Below, piece by piece: positions 48,924 to 60,882 of a stretch of DNA of 64,000 bases. The translations under genes were made by a program, and so were the position numbers. Position 1 is the stretch's first letter. Each line of letters starts with the position of its first letter. The DNA is taken from assembly GCF_003473485.1 (NCBI RefSeq), contig NC_053043.1, positions 8,938,001-9,002,000 on the forward strand, written 5' to 3'. A model generated the notes under the pieces. It was not told where the DNA came from and made no database searches. It saw only the letters and a list, made by a program, of their open reading frames with translations. The DNA is from Medicago truncatula (Eukaryota; Streptophyta; Magnoliopsida; Fabales; Fabaceae).

Positions 48924-50798
48924 ATGGCGGTAAGTTTTTACACAGATACACACACACATCTTATAACAGGAAATCGAACATGAAGTTTGGTTTTAGTGCA
49001 TGTTTGTAATGACGGCGAGTTTGACTAATTTTGTTGAAGTTCTAAGGTGTAGCTTTGATCAGAGTAGCTCAATACACCGTGGTTTTGCCAAACTCATTGT
49101 TAATCCAAACATATACTTAATCAAATAACCGTTCCCTTCTTTTGATGGTGGCTACAATCATCTCCTATTTACTTCATGTTGGATGTATCTTCACATTTTG
49201 CTAGTGAAATAATAGGCATCAGTCATTATTAGTCATGAAAATTTTATTGTGAATCATTTTATATATATGATGGTATCGTATATGGTTCGAAAACTTAACC
49301 ATGCTAGTCAAATTTCCTAGACTCACTGTGTCAATGTCACCATAACTAGAATGATTTTTCATTATTTTCATTATATAATCCAGTAGTAAGATTTAATTTA
49401 ACTGTAGTTCATGAAATATTAGATATGATCATCCATATATTGATCAAATTACCTAGACTCATTGTGCCACTGTCACCTTAACTATGTGATCAATCGTTGT
49501 GTTCTTGTGTATTAATTTGTACGTTTACTTTAGAATCAGATTTACTATTCTGACAGACATATAAGGAATATTTTTTATAATTTATCAGCATGTTGGCCTT
49601 CAAGTTGGATGGCAAACCAATCAATTCTAAAATTTTCAGAGAAAATATACGTTTATTTTGCCTAAATAACTTTTATTTGATTAAAAAAACTCATTTATTA
49701 AGGTATTCTAGACATCTTAGTAAGTGTTCATTCATAAACAGTTATGCGGATCTTGTTAAAATAAGCTGATATTTCAAGCTTATATCAAATCATGTTTGAC
49801 AAATCTTTCCACAATGAATCATTTTAGCAGCATTCTCACGTTCCAAAGTTTGGCAACTGGGAAGCTGACAACATTCCATACAGTGCATGTTTTGAGAGTG
49901 CACGCAGAGAAAAGGCCGGATTCATAATAAATCCGAACAATCCAATGGAAAATCCAGAGATCTTCAACAAACATGTTAATGTTGATGAAGTGAAACCTTC
50001 TCATACTTACTCTCACAAAGCAAGTTCAACGGAGAAAGGAAGCCATGAAGTACCGAAAAACAATTCTACACACCATTTGCACCGCCGCAGGAGTAGGGGA
50101 AGTAAAGGTAGTTTCACATCAGAGTTTGGAAGCGAAAAAAGCCACATTGATCATTCTGTCATCAACAAAACTTCACAATCAGAACACAAAAGGAGTGTGT
50201 CCAAAGGAATTGGCAGTAACACTGGTAGCTTCTCTTCATCAAATCACAGGAGTGAAAGCCGTTCATTTAATGACCATGGGGTAATATTCCTTATATGATC
50301 TTATAATGTTTATTTTGTATAAATCAATATCTTCGCACACAATTCGACCAATCCTTCAAATCAGTTAAGACTAATCCTACAACATATATTTTTAAAGTTT
50401 CAAACATTTTGGCCTATTGAGGTGATTGAATTTTTGGTTTGCTTTGCATGGGATAGGACCATAGAGCAGTAGCAATACCTGAATTTGGTAAGTGGGATGT
50501 CACAGACCCCAAATCAGGAGAGGGTTACACTGTTATGTTCAGCAAAATTAAAGAAGAAAAGCAAATCATGTCTAGCAGGATCTCTGGCTTAAGGACTACA
50601 CCACATAACAATGGTTCAAATATTAAGAATCAACATGATGGATCTTCCTTCAATTTATCTAAGGTGAGTTTAATTTGTTTCACAACTTCATCCATCTATA
50701 TGCGAAGTGTGTATTTTCAATTCCACTGCTAATTTCATGAATATGTTCATAATTTGGTGCAGTATTGTTGCTGTTTATCTACAAGCGAAAGCAAATGA
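48924..50798 (+). CDS. RIN4-like protein with two NOI motifs
   Basis: Exons 48924-48929, 49828-50280, 50457-50663 and 50763-50798 join to 233 residues. The first exon codes only Met-Ala; exon 2 opens with [12 protein letters not shown], the N-terminal NOI motif, and exon 3 carries the second NOI motif, [29 protein letters not shown]. VPxFGxW is the site cut by the bacterial protease AvrRpt2 in RIN4; the second motif has Ile for Val. The middle is basic and Ser/His-rich, probably disordered. The C-terminus [11 protein letters not shown] has three adjacent Cys, suited to acylation and plasma-membrane anchoring as in RIN4. RIN4 relatives are immune hubs at the plasma membrane; whether this one is guarded is not known. 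The six-base first exon was placed because all NOI proteins start MA(Q) before the motif. Confidence 0.88.
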
Positions 50799-51628
50799 AC
50801 TCGGATTTGATGTTTACCCTGGCTCACAAGAGACTTGAATTTGGAATCTTTTGAATAAATTTATAATCTTGTATGAACATGAACTAAGTCTCACATGTGT
50901 GTATGTTTTCATTCTTTCTTTTTAACATTAAGTTAAAATGGATATATGGATGAATCGAGTTCTTTTTAACTTAAATGACTAAAACGGACAAAAAATTAAT
51001 TATGAACCAAAACGATAAAAAAAATAGTCAAAAGACCAAAAGAACAATTTTGCCAAATTTATATTAGTTATTTTTTTTTTTTTTTTTTATAATTTAAATA
51101 ACACATTTTAAAAGTAAAATGATATGGCACAATAAGGCTTTGTAAACTGGCTTTACACGGTGCACCACAATTCAACTAATATGTCATCACTATTAATTTA
51201 ATTTGTTTTGATAATTTTGGATGGCATTGTTCATGCGTGACAGATAACGAGTCAATGATCGGAACGTTTTCCTGTGTAACGGTCTAGATGGACCCAATCC
51301 AGTGGCGCCTAAATGCAGAAATTCAAATGAGTAAACCCGATAAGAACAAATCCAGTGGAGACACGTCCACATAAACCTCCACTGTATTAAACATCTAACG
51401 AACTCAAATTAATCCAGAACAACCCCAAATCCTTCATCACCTAACCAAGGGTCCCACTCCAAACCAAAATTCAATCGAAACCGTTCATCAAATAACAATC
51501 CACGTGTCAAAATCAAGAAGAACAGTCACTTTCCCTTATTAAAATCGAAAATCAACAATAAAAGAACCCTCTCTTCTTCCATTTGAATTTCAAACTCTGT
51601 AACAAACTGCTTGAGAGCGTTTTCGAAA
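50799..51628. other. Spacer between RIN4-like and EHD genes
   Basis: About 830 bp holding the 3' region of the RIN4-like gene, a poly(T) run near 51070-51088, and the EHD promoter/leader with many CAA/ATC-rich stretches. No further gene. Confidence 0.5.
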
Positions 51629-54600
51629 ATGAAGACGGATCTTCATTCCAAAGAAGAAACTGCTACTTATCAACAATGGTTCAATCTAGCAGATTCAGGT
51701 AACGATTTGTTTCACAGATACATTTCAATTTCTAATTCAGAAAACGATTTGTTTCATTTGATTTGGTGTTTTTGATTGTAGATGGTGATGGACGCATCAG
51801 TGGAAATGAAGCTACAAAATTCTTCGCACTCTCGAATTTGTCTCGTTCTCAACTCAAGCAGCTTTGGGCTCTTGCTGATAACAAACGTCAAGGATTTTTA
51901 GGTTTTTCAGAGTTTGTTACTGCTATGCAGGTTCTATACGTTTTCAATTTATGTTTATCCAAGTTTTTGCGATTCTGTTTCTAGAAACTTGATTTTGATT
52001 ATTTGATTTGTTATGAACAGTTGGTTTCGCTTGCACAGGCAGGATATGAACTTAATTCTGATATTCTAAAAATTCAAAGTAAGTGTGATTTCACCGTGAA
52101 GAGTGATTCTCTAATTTCAATTTGCATTTGTGAATTGAGTTTAGAATATTGATTTTGTATGAATATGATACCTATTAATCTTATCTATTGACTTTGAAGA
52201 TTAATGAATGACACTTGACACGGACGCATTGATATTGGTATTAATGAGAAAATTAAAAATGAATGTAATCAGATTTTTCAGTGTTGTGTTGTTCGTCGAC
52301 ATACACTGCGGATACCACATTTTTGATCAGAAATGTCCGTGTTTCAGAGCTTGTCATTATTTAATCTGTAGTTATTTGAATGAATTTATTTGAGTTGTTT
52401 TCTTATTGATGCTTTTAAAGTTTTATATTAATTGGCCGCTTGTAGAATGATTTTTGATTCGTAGTTTCAAATGGAAATTTATTATTAAAATGCTTGATAT
52501 TAACAATTCAAGTGTTTGGAGTCTAAAAATAGAAATAGATATAAATGCTTGAAACTATTTAAGAATTTCTACTCTGGATGCTTTACTTTGATTTTAAATC
52601 CGCTAAGGAATTAGGGATTTTATTAAGTTTAAAAGTGATGTCACTAAGGTATTAAGATTTCTCTTGTTTCAATGAAACTCATTAGTTCGTTTTTATTGAT
52701 TGCAGTGGATAAGGAGAATGTTAAACCACCTGTGATTGAAGGATTAGATACTTTAGTAGCAGTAAGCAGTGCTTTTCTATTTCTATCCACGTTGTGTTGA
52801 ATTACTAAGATTTAGATCATATTAATTCTATTGATTTTGTCGCTTACTGTCTTTTTCCTTATTTTTTTCCAGCAAACTAAGAAATTGACAATCACTACCC
52901 CATCCGAAGTGAATGGTTAGATATTTAACTTATTCTTATTATAATTATTCATGATATTGTATTCTTTAGTAAAAATTTGATTTGATTATTTTATTGATAA
53001 TATGCAGTGACTTCCAAGCCTCAACCATTTCTACCAAACTCATGGTTCACGTCAAAATCTTCAAAGAAAGTCAGTCTCTTTTCTGTTCTCAGATATAGTA
53101 CTCTTACTTGATTTTGATAAAACTTATGATTCTGAGTTGTAGGCTTTTTGTGGCTTTAAGGTGATTTTATTTTCATCTTGTTTAACAAGTTGTTTGTGCT
53201 GGCTCTACATTAATTTGTAAACGACTTATTTTCGTTTTATTTAGAGCTCCTTATGTAATTGAGATATCCTTGAAACATATAAAGATTATGCTAGCTATAA
53301 TAATTACCAAAATGAGTTGAAGATAAAGTAAACCTACATAAATTTACTTTCCTCCTTGTTGTTCTTCTGGATGAAGAGGATAAGATTACTGCCCACTTTT
53401 ACACGGGCAATAATAGAGTGTTTAGCTTTGAAATAAGGGAAAAGTTAACCACAATCACCTTATTTTTCCTTGGCAAACATGTTCTAATTGATTTTGTTTG
53501 GTGTGAACGTGTCTGTTAAATGTTTCAGTTCTGTACAATTTTCTATTAGGAGGTAGTATTTCATCTCATGTACCTTATTTTGCTCTCCTATTTCCAATTC
53601 CAATTCCATTCATTGTTACATTGATGAGTTGAATCACTTGCGCAAACCAATAATTGAAAACATGTCCACATGGCGATCCTACTTTAAAACAATTTAGGTG
53701 TTATTGTGATTGATTTTAATTGTAATCAAATATCAAGAGATATTTCATACTCCTATATTTTTAATATTAAGTTGTTGTTGCATATATTCTAACATAATAG
53801 TTTGCTTTTTTTTAGTTGCCTCCAAGTGCAGTTACATCAATAGTTGATGGCTTGAAAAGATTGTATACTGAGAAACTAAAGCCCTTGGAAGTTGCTTATA
53901 GATATAATGATTTTGTATCTCCGTTGCTGGTAAGTGGCCTTTGCACCTATCTTATAATTAAAACATACCAAATTTCGTCAATTGCATGTGTGAGCATAGT
54001 ACATGCTCTATTTAACCATTTTTATCGATGTAAATATGATGATGCTAACTGATAGAATGTATTGATTCTTCCCTTTCAGACCAACAGCGATTTTGATGCT
54101 AAACCCATGGTCATGCTTCTTGGTCAATACTCTACGGGAAAAACAACATTTATAAAGCACTTGCTAAAATGTGATTATCCAGGTTGGTTGAATTGTTATT
54201 GATTAAGCAGCTACATTATTGCATATCCTTCATTTACAAAATTGATGATTGCGGGGCATAATTGGGTTATTACTATACTGATCCTATATGTTCTCTTGTA
54301 ACTCAGGAGCACACATTGGGCCAGAGCCTACAACAGATAGATTTGTTGTTGTTATGGTATGAAATTTTTTTTGTTCTTATATTGTCTGTGGAAATCAATA
54401 GATTATAGTCAGAAAAACGTTGTGTGGGATAAAGATAATAGTGTTATTTTTAGCATACTTATCTTCTATAGTTTGTGTTGTTATGTGCTCTAGTTGTGTT
54501 GTTGGAGCTTGCCTCAAAACTCATTTATCTTTTAATTTATAGTCTGGTCCTGATGAGAGGAGTATTCCGGGAAACACTATAGCTGTTAATGCTGATATGC

Positions 54601-56137
54601 CTTTCAATGGCTTGACAACTTTTGGAGGTTCATTTCTATCAAAGTTCGAATGCTCTCAAATGCCACATCCAGTGAGTTTTATTTATTTATATATTCCAAG
54701 ACAAATGACAGTCGATATGTGTATTTAAAATTGAAATATTTGTGTCTTTTAGTTGTTGGATGAAGTAACAATTGTGGACACTCCTGGTGTCCTATCCGGA
54801 GAGAAACAAAGGACACAAAGAAGCTATGATTTCACTGGTGTTGTATCTTGGTTTGCTGCCAAATGTGATGTCATTCTTCTCCTATTCGATCCACATAAGC
54901 TTGACATCAGTGATGAATTCAAACGTGTAATTTCATCTTTACGTGGCAACGAGGACAAGATCCGTGTGGTTTTGAATAAGTCAGACCAAGTTGATACTCA
55001 ACAAGTATGACACATAAACAAGATTGAACTATTTTTTTACTCATAATTTCTATAATTGTGTGCTAATTTTTTTATTTTTTTTTATTTCATGTCAAATTGT
55101 ATCATTTCAGCTTATGAGAGTCTATGGAGCATTGATGTGGTCGTTAGGAAAAGTTTTGAATACTCCTGAAGTTGCGCGTGTATACATTGGGTAGGTTTGC
55201 TATCTCTTCTAATATGTATATTGATCTAGTTTACTATGCTTGCAACTTATGAGTACTTAACCATCATTTTACCATCTTGTGATTTGAAAATCCAAAGAAT
55301 GACAACACTGTAATAGTTGGATTTTGCTTATTTATAGTTTAGTGTTGTAAACATTTTATTTTGGAATCTTTTGATGAGATTCACATCAATTCACTTCATA
55401 TTAATGGATTTTTTTTCAGTTAATTTGATATTCTTGACTTTGACAGATCATTTAATGATAAGCCTACAAATGAAGGATTTGCTGATCCACTAGGGAAAAA
55501 TCTCTTCGAGAAGGAACAGAACGATCTGTTGGCAGATTTGCTGGATATTCCAAAGAAGGCTTGTGATCGTCGGGTAGGTTTGCTAATTTCAAGTTATTTA
55601 GGTTACTTGGTGCAAATTGATTGAATTGTACGTAGATAATGACATATCACGAACTGGTGCAGATAAATGAATTTGTGAAGCGTGCTAGATCTGCTAAAAT
55701 TCATGCATACATAATTAGCCATCTTAAGAAGGAGATGCCAACAATGATGGGCAAAGCCAAGGCACAACAAAAACTCATTGACAATCTCGACAATGAATTT
55801 GCAAAGGTTTCTCCTCCACCTTCACTTTTTGCCTACTTTGGTTCCTTAATTTGTCAATTACTTTTCAATTATGTTTTACAACAGGTTTACCTGTAACTTT
55901 TCATTTATGTTTTTCTTAATTACGTTTTGCCTGTTATGTTTTACAAAACAGGTTAAAAGGGAGTATCATCTACCACCGGGTGATTTTCCCAGTGTTGAGC
56001 ACTTCAGAGAAGTTTTGAGTGGTTATAGCATTGACAAATTTGAGAAACTGAAGCCAAAGATGATTCAAGCCATAGATGACATGCTAGGATATGAAATCCC
56101 AGAGCTTTTAAAGAAATTCAGAAATCCATATGATTGA
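51629..56137 (+). CDS. EHD: EH-domain-containing dynamin-like ATPase (EHD1/EHD2 type)
   Basis: Membrane-remodelling ATPase of endocytosis and recycling. Fifteen exons: 51629-51698, 51782-51930, 52021-52078, 52706-52761, 52873-52915, 53008-53069, 53816-53929, 54080-54182, 54307-54356, 54543-54671, 54753-55004, 55111-55190, 55447-55573, 55663-55806 and 55952-56137. Joined: 540 residues, close to Arabidopsis EHD1/2. The N-terminal EH domain (about 10-95) has a canonical EF-hand loop D22-S-D-G-D-G-R-I-S-G-N-E33. The G domain (about 190-430) has the P-loop GQYSTGKT (199-206), DTPG (287-290) and NKSD (353-356). A C-terminal helical region ends LLKKFRNPYD. The EH domain is N-terminal, as in plants, whereas animal EHDs carry it at the C-terminus. 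No disruption seen; every junction is GT..AG and in frame. Confidence 0.96.
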
Positions 56138-56580
56138 AATGTAAAATGTTTAAGCATGTTATCGGCCATCATATATGTTTAATAAGTGTAAGACTTTGAT
56201 ATTTGAATTAGTTATTAAAGAATTGTAGATGGTTTCATTTCCATTAATTAATATTCATATTCGTTCTAGTTTTTTTTCTTTTTCTTTTCTAGATAACCTT
56301 AAGGAAGATACCCCTTCACATTAATATTTTCACAATGTTTTAGTTCAATAATATTTTACGGTAAAAGAAATCAAAATAACATTATTGTATGATTTAAACA
56401 TAAATACGTAATATATCTCATTTTACTTTCCATTCACTAAATATACCCACGTACTCATGTGATCATAAATATGTAATATTTCTCATTTTACTCCATGCTT
56501 TAACTTCCGCTTCCTTCCTTCAAAAAAAAAAAAAAAAACTTCCGCTTCCAAAAAATATCTGAATGTTTCAAAGACTCGTT
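56138..56580. other. EHD 3' region
   Basis: AT-rich 3' flank. A CTTCCGCTTCC phrase occurs on both sides of a poly(A) run (about 56506-56548), suggesting a small tandem or retroposed duplication. No gene. Confidence 0.45.
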
Positions 56581-56589
56581 GTGATTCAG

Positions 56590-57519
56590 GCAAAGGTTAC
56601 GGTGGGAGATCTCTTTAGGTCTCCTACCGTAAGAGACTTGGATTTTTTTTTTCTTCTGCAAAATAGATATTAACCATTAGATGTATTTGAAATATTTTAA
56701 AGAACTTGGTATTATCATACTCTCTTTAACACTAGATTATTTATACACTCATCCTTCCCTCTTCCCCTCTTATGTTTCTGCTTACTGCCCACGACCATCA
56801 CCAGCAACCTCTCAACTGCTCATGCATAAGTCAATAGGGAGGAAATAAAACATGTTTCTTTACCATGTAAATGCCTAATAACTATAACATTTCTTTCGTA
56901 TCTGTAACAATTTGTTCTGAAATTTTCTGGATATTATGCACATATAAACACACAAGTAAACATCCCTTTTTAATATTTATTGAAATAAATTGCATTAATT
57001 TGCCCTGAGTTTTACAAAACCTATGCAACAGATCTGAAATTTCTCACTTGTGATTTGTGAGTAATAGATCTGCCGCCGCCGTCCCTCTCATAACCGTCGT
57101 CTGCCGCCGCCGTCCCTCACTGTCTTTGCCTCCCTCAACCTCTTTTTATTGCTCTCAGATCTATCCAAAACAAAGAAATATTACGATGGCGAATATGAGA
57201 TTTGGACAGGACGGTGGTGAGGGAAAGGGAAAGGGAGGGAGAGGTGGAAGAAAGTGACAGAGGATGGGAAGGAGAATTTTGCCGGCGGTGGAAGAGAGTA
57301 GAGAAAGAAAGTGCGTTTTTGTTCCTGGGTTGGTTTAGTTGAGAGGTTGAAGAAAGTGAAAAAAATTATAGTGTTGAAGGATTATAGTAAGATCGGTCTT
57401 CTTCATCAATCTAATGGTTACACAGTTCATTTTTGTTGCATAAAAAAAAAAAAATCAGCTTTTTATAATGTCTCCTACAGTAGGAGACCTATTTAAGTCT
57501 CCTACCGGAAACGACGCCT
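56590..57519. mobile_element. Mutator-type element 1, possible Pack-MULE
   Basis: Flanked by identical 9-bp duplications GTGATTCAG (56581-56589 and 57520-57528). The inverted ends are GCAAAGGTTACGGTGGGAG and, from the right, AGGCGTCGTTTCCGGTAGGAG; both continue with TAGGTCTCCTAC palindromic motifs and then ACCATTAGAT about 85-110 bp in. The 9-bp duplication with ends of about 100 bp fits Mutator-like elements. The interior at about 57060-57300 is distinctly GC-rich, with GCCGCCGCCGTCCCTC repeated, and contains ATGGCGAATATGAGATTTGG followed by a Gly/Lys-rich frame. This looks like captured gene sequence. No transposase. Confidence 0.75.
57186..57257 (+). other. Small Gly/Lys/Arg-rich ORF inside Mutator-type element 1
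   Basis: ATG at 57186 opens MANMRFGQDGGEGKGKGG and runs on for a few residues (GRGGRK) to a stop at 57257. Its source gene was not identified; I do not claim it is translated. Confidence 0.3.
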
Positions 57520-57608
57520 GTGATTCAGTGACCATCCTCTTCCAAACTCCTAATCACATCTTTCTTTCCCCTTGTTTGAACCCCATAATAATAATAATAA
57601 TAATTAAA

Positions 57609-58516
57609 GGGTAAATTATCTTTTTGGTCCTCTAACTATTTAATTAGTATCAGATTGGTCCTCTAACTAAAAATTGATTTATTTCGGTCCCTCAAGTTTC
57701 TCACCGTTACTACATTTAGTCTTTTCCATTAAATTTAATTAAAAAACGTTAGGGTTTGTTAGATCATCATCTTTATTCAACTTCTTCATCATCTTCCTCA
57801 TTCACCTTCATAAAAACATCCAACATAAAACCCATAAGAAGAAAAAATCAAGAAAACCCAATAAAATTCTTTCTTTCCCTCTCTCCTCTCCCATGGCCTC
57901 TCTCTCAAATTCTATTTTATTACCTTCCCTAATTCACTCACCCTCCAATTCCATTCCATCCAATTTCGGTTCACCCCCTAATTCAAATTTTACAGATTTT
58001 TAAGATCCAGAGATACAAAGAAATTCAAATTCGAATTTTGATTTCAGCAAATGGTACAAAGAAATTCAGAGAACTTCAACTCTATTTTTCAATCGATTTG
58101 GGATGAGATATCAATTTCTCCCAAACTTTTTCTTCTTCTTCTGACCCCTTAACTTTCACAAGCCCTAATATGTTGTTTTTGCTACTCATTTTTCTAGTTG
58201 TTGTGGCTGCTGGGTTGTTGTTGTTATTGTTTGTTGTTGTTTCTGGATTGTTATGGTAGGTTGTTATTGTTGGGTTGTTGTTGATGATGAGTTTTGTTAT
58301 TGTTTGTTCTTGTTGTTGGGTTTTGGGTTTTGTTTTGATGATGTTCTTCCTATTTTTCAGAAATTGATGAACCCGAACAGTTTATAATTAATTTAATGAA
58401 AAAGACCAAAATATGTAACGGTGAGAAACTTAAGGGACCAAAATAAATCAATTTTTAGTTAGAGAACCAATCCGATACCAATTAAATAGTTAGAGAACCA
58501 AAAAAGTAATTTAGCC
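57609..58516. mobile_element. Mutator-type element 2, probable Pack-MULE
   Basis: Perfect 9-bp duplications ATAATTAAA (57600-57608 and 58517-58525). Inverted ends of about 130 bp: GGGTAAATTATCTTTTTGGTC on the left, GGCTAAATTACTTTTTTGGTT from the right, followed on both sides by TCTAACTATTTAATT, TAAAAATTGATTTATTT.GGTCCCT and TTTCTCACCGTTAC. The interior (about 57745-58370) is CT-rich on the plus strand like a gene leader and holds a short ORF at 57893, then a TTGTTG-rich tract (about 58190-58340). No transposase. Confidence 0.85.
57893..58003 (+). other. Short captured ORF with transit-peptide-like sequence
   Basis: CCATGG context ATG at 57893, preceded by a CT-rich leader (CTTTCCCTCTCTCCTCTCCC). 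It codes 36 residues beginning MASLSNSILLPSLIHSP, rich in Ser/Pro/Asn without acidic residues until the end, then a stop. It resembles the first exon of a plastid-targeted protein. Whether it is expressed is unknown. Confidence 0.35.
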
Positions 58517-58752
58517 ATAATTAAATTGACAATACAAAAGATAAGCAAAACACAATATCTAACAAAAAATTTAATATGATAAAGACCAGTGAAAAACGGC
58601 TACTTTGCAACCTAAAAATAATGATTGACTATTTTGGATTTTTGGTACCTAAATTTCGCATCACACACACAAAAGTAATGTCATTAATGCTAATTAAACT
58701 GATAACACGTAAGCACCTGAACAAAATGAAAAAGTGAATGGTATATGGTAAG

Positions 58753-59468
58753 GGTGGCATTTCACATGGGAAAGGTTAATCCTTTTCTATCATGGGAAAG
58801 TTGGATTCAATGATTAGATTAAGTGAAAAACATATTTTTAACATGCTCTCTCAACACTAGATTTTTCTTTACATTATCTTCCAACAATTTTAAAATTCTG
58901 AAAATTAATTTCCAAAAATTAAAAAAATCGAAAAAAAATTCAGATAAGTTTTTATTTTTTAAAAAAAATTGTAATTCATTTATTGAATTTTAGAAATTTT
59001 TTTGAAAAATCGAAAGTTTATTTATTTATTTTTCAATAAAAATAAAATTTTGGAAACTAAGATAAGTTTTTATTTTTCTAAAAAGAATATATTTTTTTAA
59101 TTTCGTAATAAAATAAGATATTCTGAAAAATAAAATAAAAATCCTAAAAAATTTATTTTGATATAATATATATTTTTTATTTTTCTAAGAAAATAAAATT
59201 CTGGAAAATAAGTTTTTTATTTTCAAAAAATAGTATCTAATTTTTTGTTTTTAAAAAAAAAATAAAAAGTTTTATTTTGAAAAAAGCTTTTTAGAATGTT
59301 TGAAAAAAAAATCAGAACTTTTTTTAATTTGGAATCGTGGTAAAAGTGTGTACAAAAATCTAGTTTAGAGAGGATATGATAAAATTGTTCTATTGATTTG
59401 ATCTAATGATTAAATACCTACTTTTCCATGGTAGGAAAAGATTGACCTTTTCCATGTGAAATGCCACC
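58753..59468. mobile_element. Mutator-type element 3 (MITE), 716 bp
   Basis: 9-bp duplications TATGGTAAG (58744-58752) and TATGGCAAG (59469-59477), one mismatch. The inverted ends of about 80 bp start GGTGGCATTTCACATGG on both sides and include CAATGATTAGAT / TAATCATTAGAT near the inner edge. The interior is extremely A/T-rich with no coding frame. Confidence 0.8.
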
Positions 59469-59616
59469 TATGGCAAGAGCCACGTAAGATATGATGTTTT
59501 ACAAAAAGGATACCATAATCAAGGACACATAAAATTGTGATACACTGAGCGTAAAAAGTTTACACTATCACCCAACCAATGTACTTGTTCATGTACATAA
59601 TACAAATTTGGGTTTG

Positions 59617-59775
59617 GTTAACGAGTGTCTCCAAGCACTGTTTAAGCATTCTAAATTAAGTAATTATTCTTTAAAAAAGTAAAATATTTCAATTTCCAAT
59701 GCATTGATTACACAAATTTTCATAAATACTTATTACATATGGTCCTTAAAGAGTACCCCGGAGCAATCGTTAACA
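59617..59775. mobile_element. Short MITE
   Basis: Inverted ends GTTAACGAGTGTCTCC ... CTGTTTAAGCA and, from the right, GTTAACGATTGCTCCGGGG ... CTCTTTAAGGA. About 160 bp. The target duplication is not clear. A partial relative is at 17638-17705. Confidence 0.55.
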
Positions 59776-60882
59776 TTTCCCAACAAATTTTTAGGCTATC
59801 CATTGTAAGTTATTTTGTGAATCCCTAACCAAAATGTGTTCTTGGACTTACCAAAGTAGGAATTTGATCCTTCCAAAACTTAATTATGACGTACAAATAT
59901 TTTCAGTATTCTAGAGATCTCAATTATTTGGAGATTTTTAAAAAAGATCTTGAACCAAAACACTTTGTAATTAAATCATTGAACTTTGCACGTGGAAAGC
60001 AAAGTTCAAAGAATCAAATCATTGAACTTTCAAGAATAGAAAAGATCCATATTAAATAATTGAACTTCCCAAAATCTGAGAAAATACCACATGAATAATA
60101 TTCAAGAATAGATACATGAAATTTTAATGAATTTGAAAGAAATTGTACTGAGTTAAGTAACATGTATGGAACTCAGGACACGTCTATTTTGTTTCAAACA
60201 AAGGTCATGAATATGCAAATGCTCATGACATCATTTTACCACAGGTGGAAATCGTTGATGATACACAACATATAGCTAACCTTATAGAACCTGTTAATTT
60301 GTGTATTGAAATATAAATTGTAGCCAACACATGAATGCTCCTTAACTGCACGTGGAAAGCAGAAACACAAGTAAAAACTTAATTTAAGTCAACATTTATA
60401 CAATATTATCGTGCTAACATTGATGGTTTTCAATTTTTACAACTACTAATACCGGCATAATACAATAATACCAACTTAAGAATAAAACTTAACCAAGCCT
60501 TGACAATTAATATTTGTCAACAGCTATAAATTTCTTCTAAAAATAAGCTCAAACATAAGAAAATAATTACTTTGAACCCCTTTGGGCACCTCTACCTATG
60601 TACATAAAATAAGTAGAAAAATAAAAATGCTCAACTTCGTGGATACATAGATATCATATTCTCAAACTGCTTTCAGTTTGGCCTTGATGAATCCTCACAT
60701 CATATCAATCAAGTGGTATTCTGATTATTACGAAAATATTAGTAATCTGCTTTGCATCTTCCAAAAACATGCGTGGAAAGGAAATAATACTTATTCCGTA
60801 GCATACGAGTTCTCCATCGGTTTGTGCCACTTCAGTGTTGTGAAATCTATTTCCGAGGAGCAGAAATCAAGGAAAATTTATA
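59776..60882. other. Spacer and 3' region of the SHOU4-like gene
   Basis: AT-rich. It includes the 3' untranslated region of the minus-strand gene. The plus-strand frame at 60678-60896 overlaps that gene's 3' part and has no domain. Confidence 0.45.
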
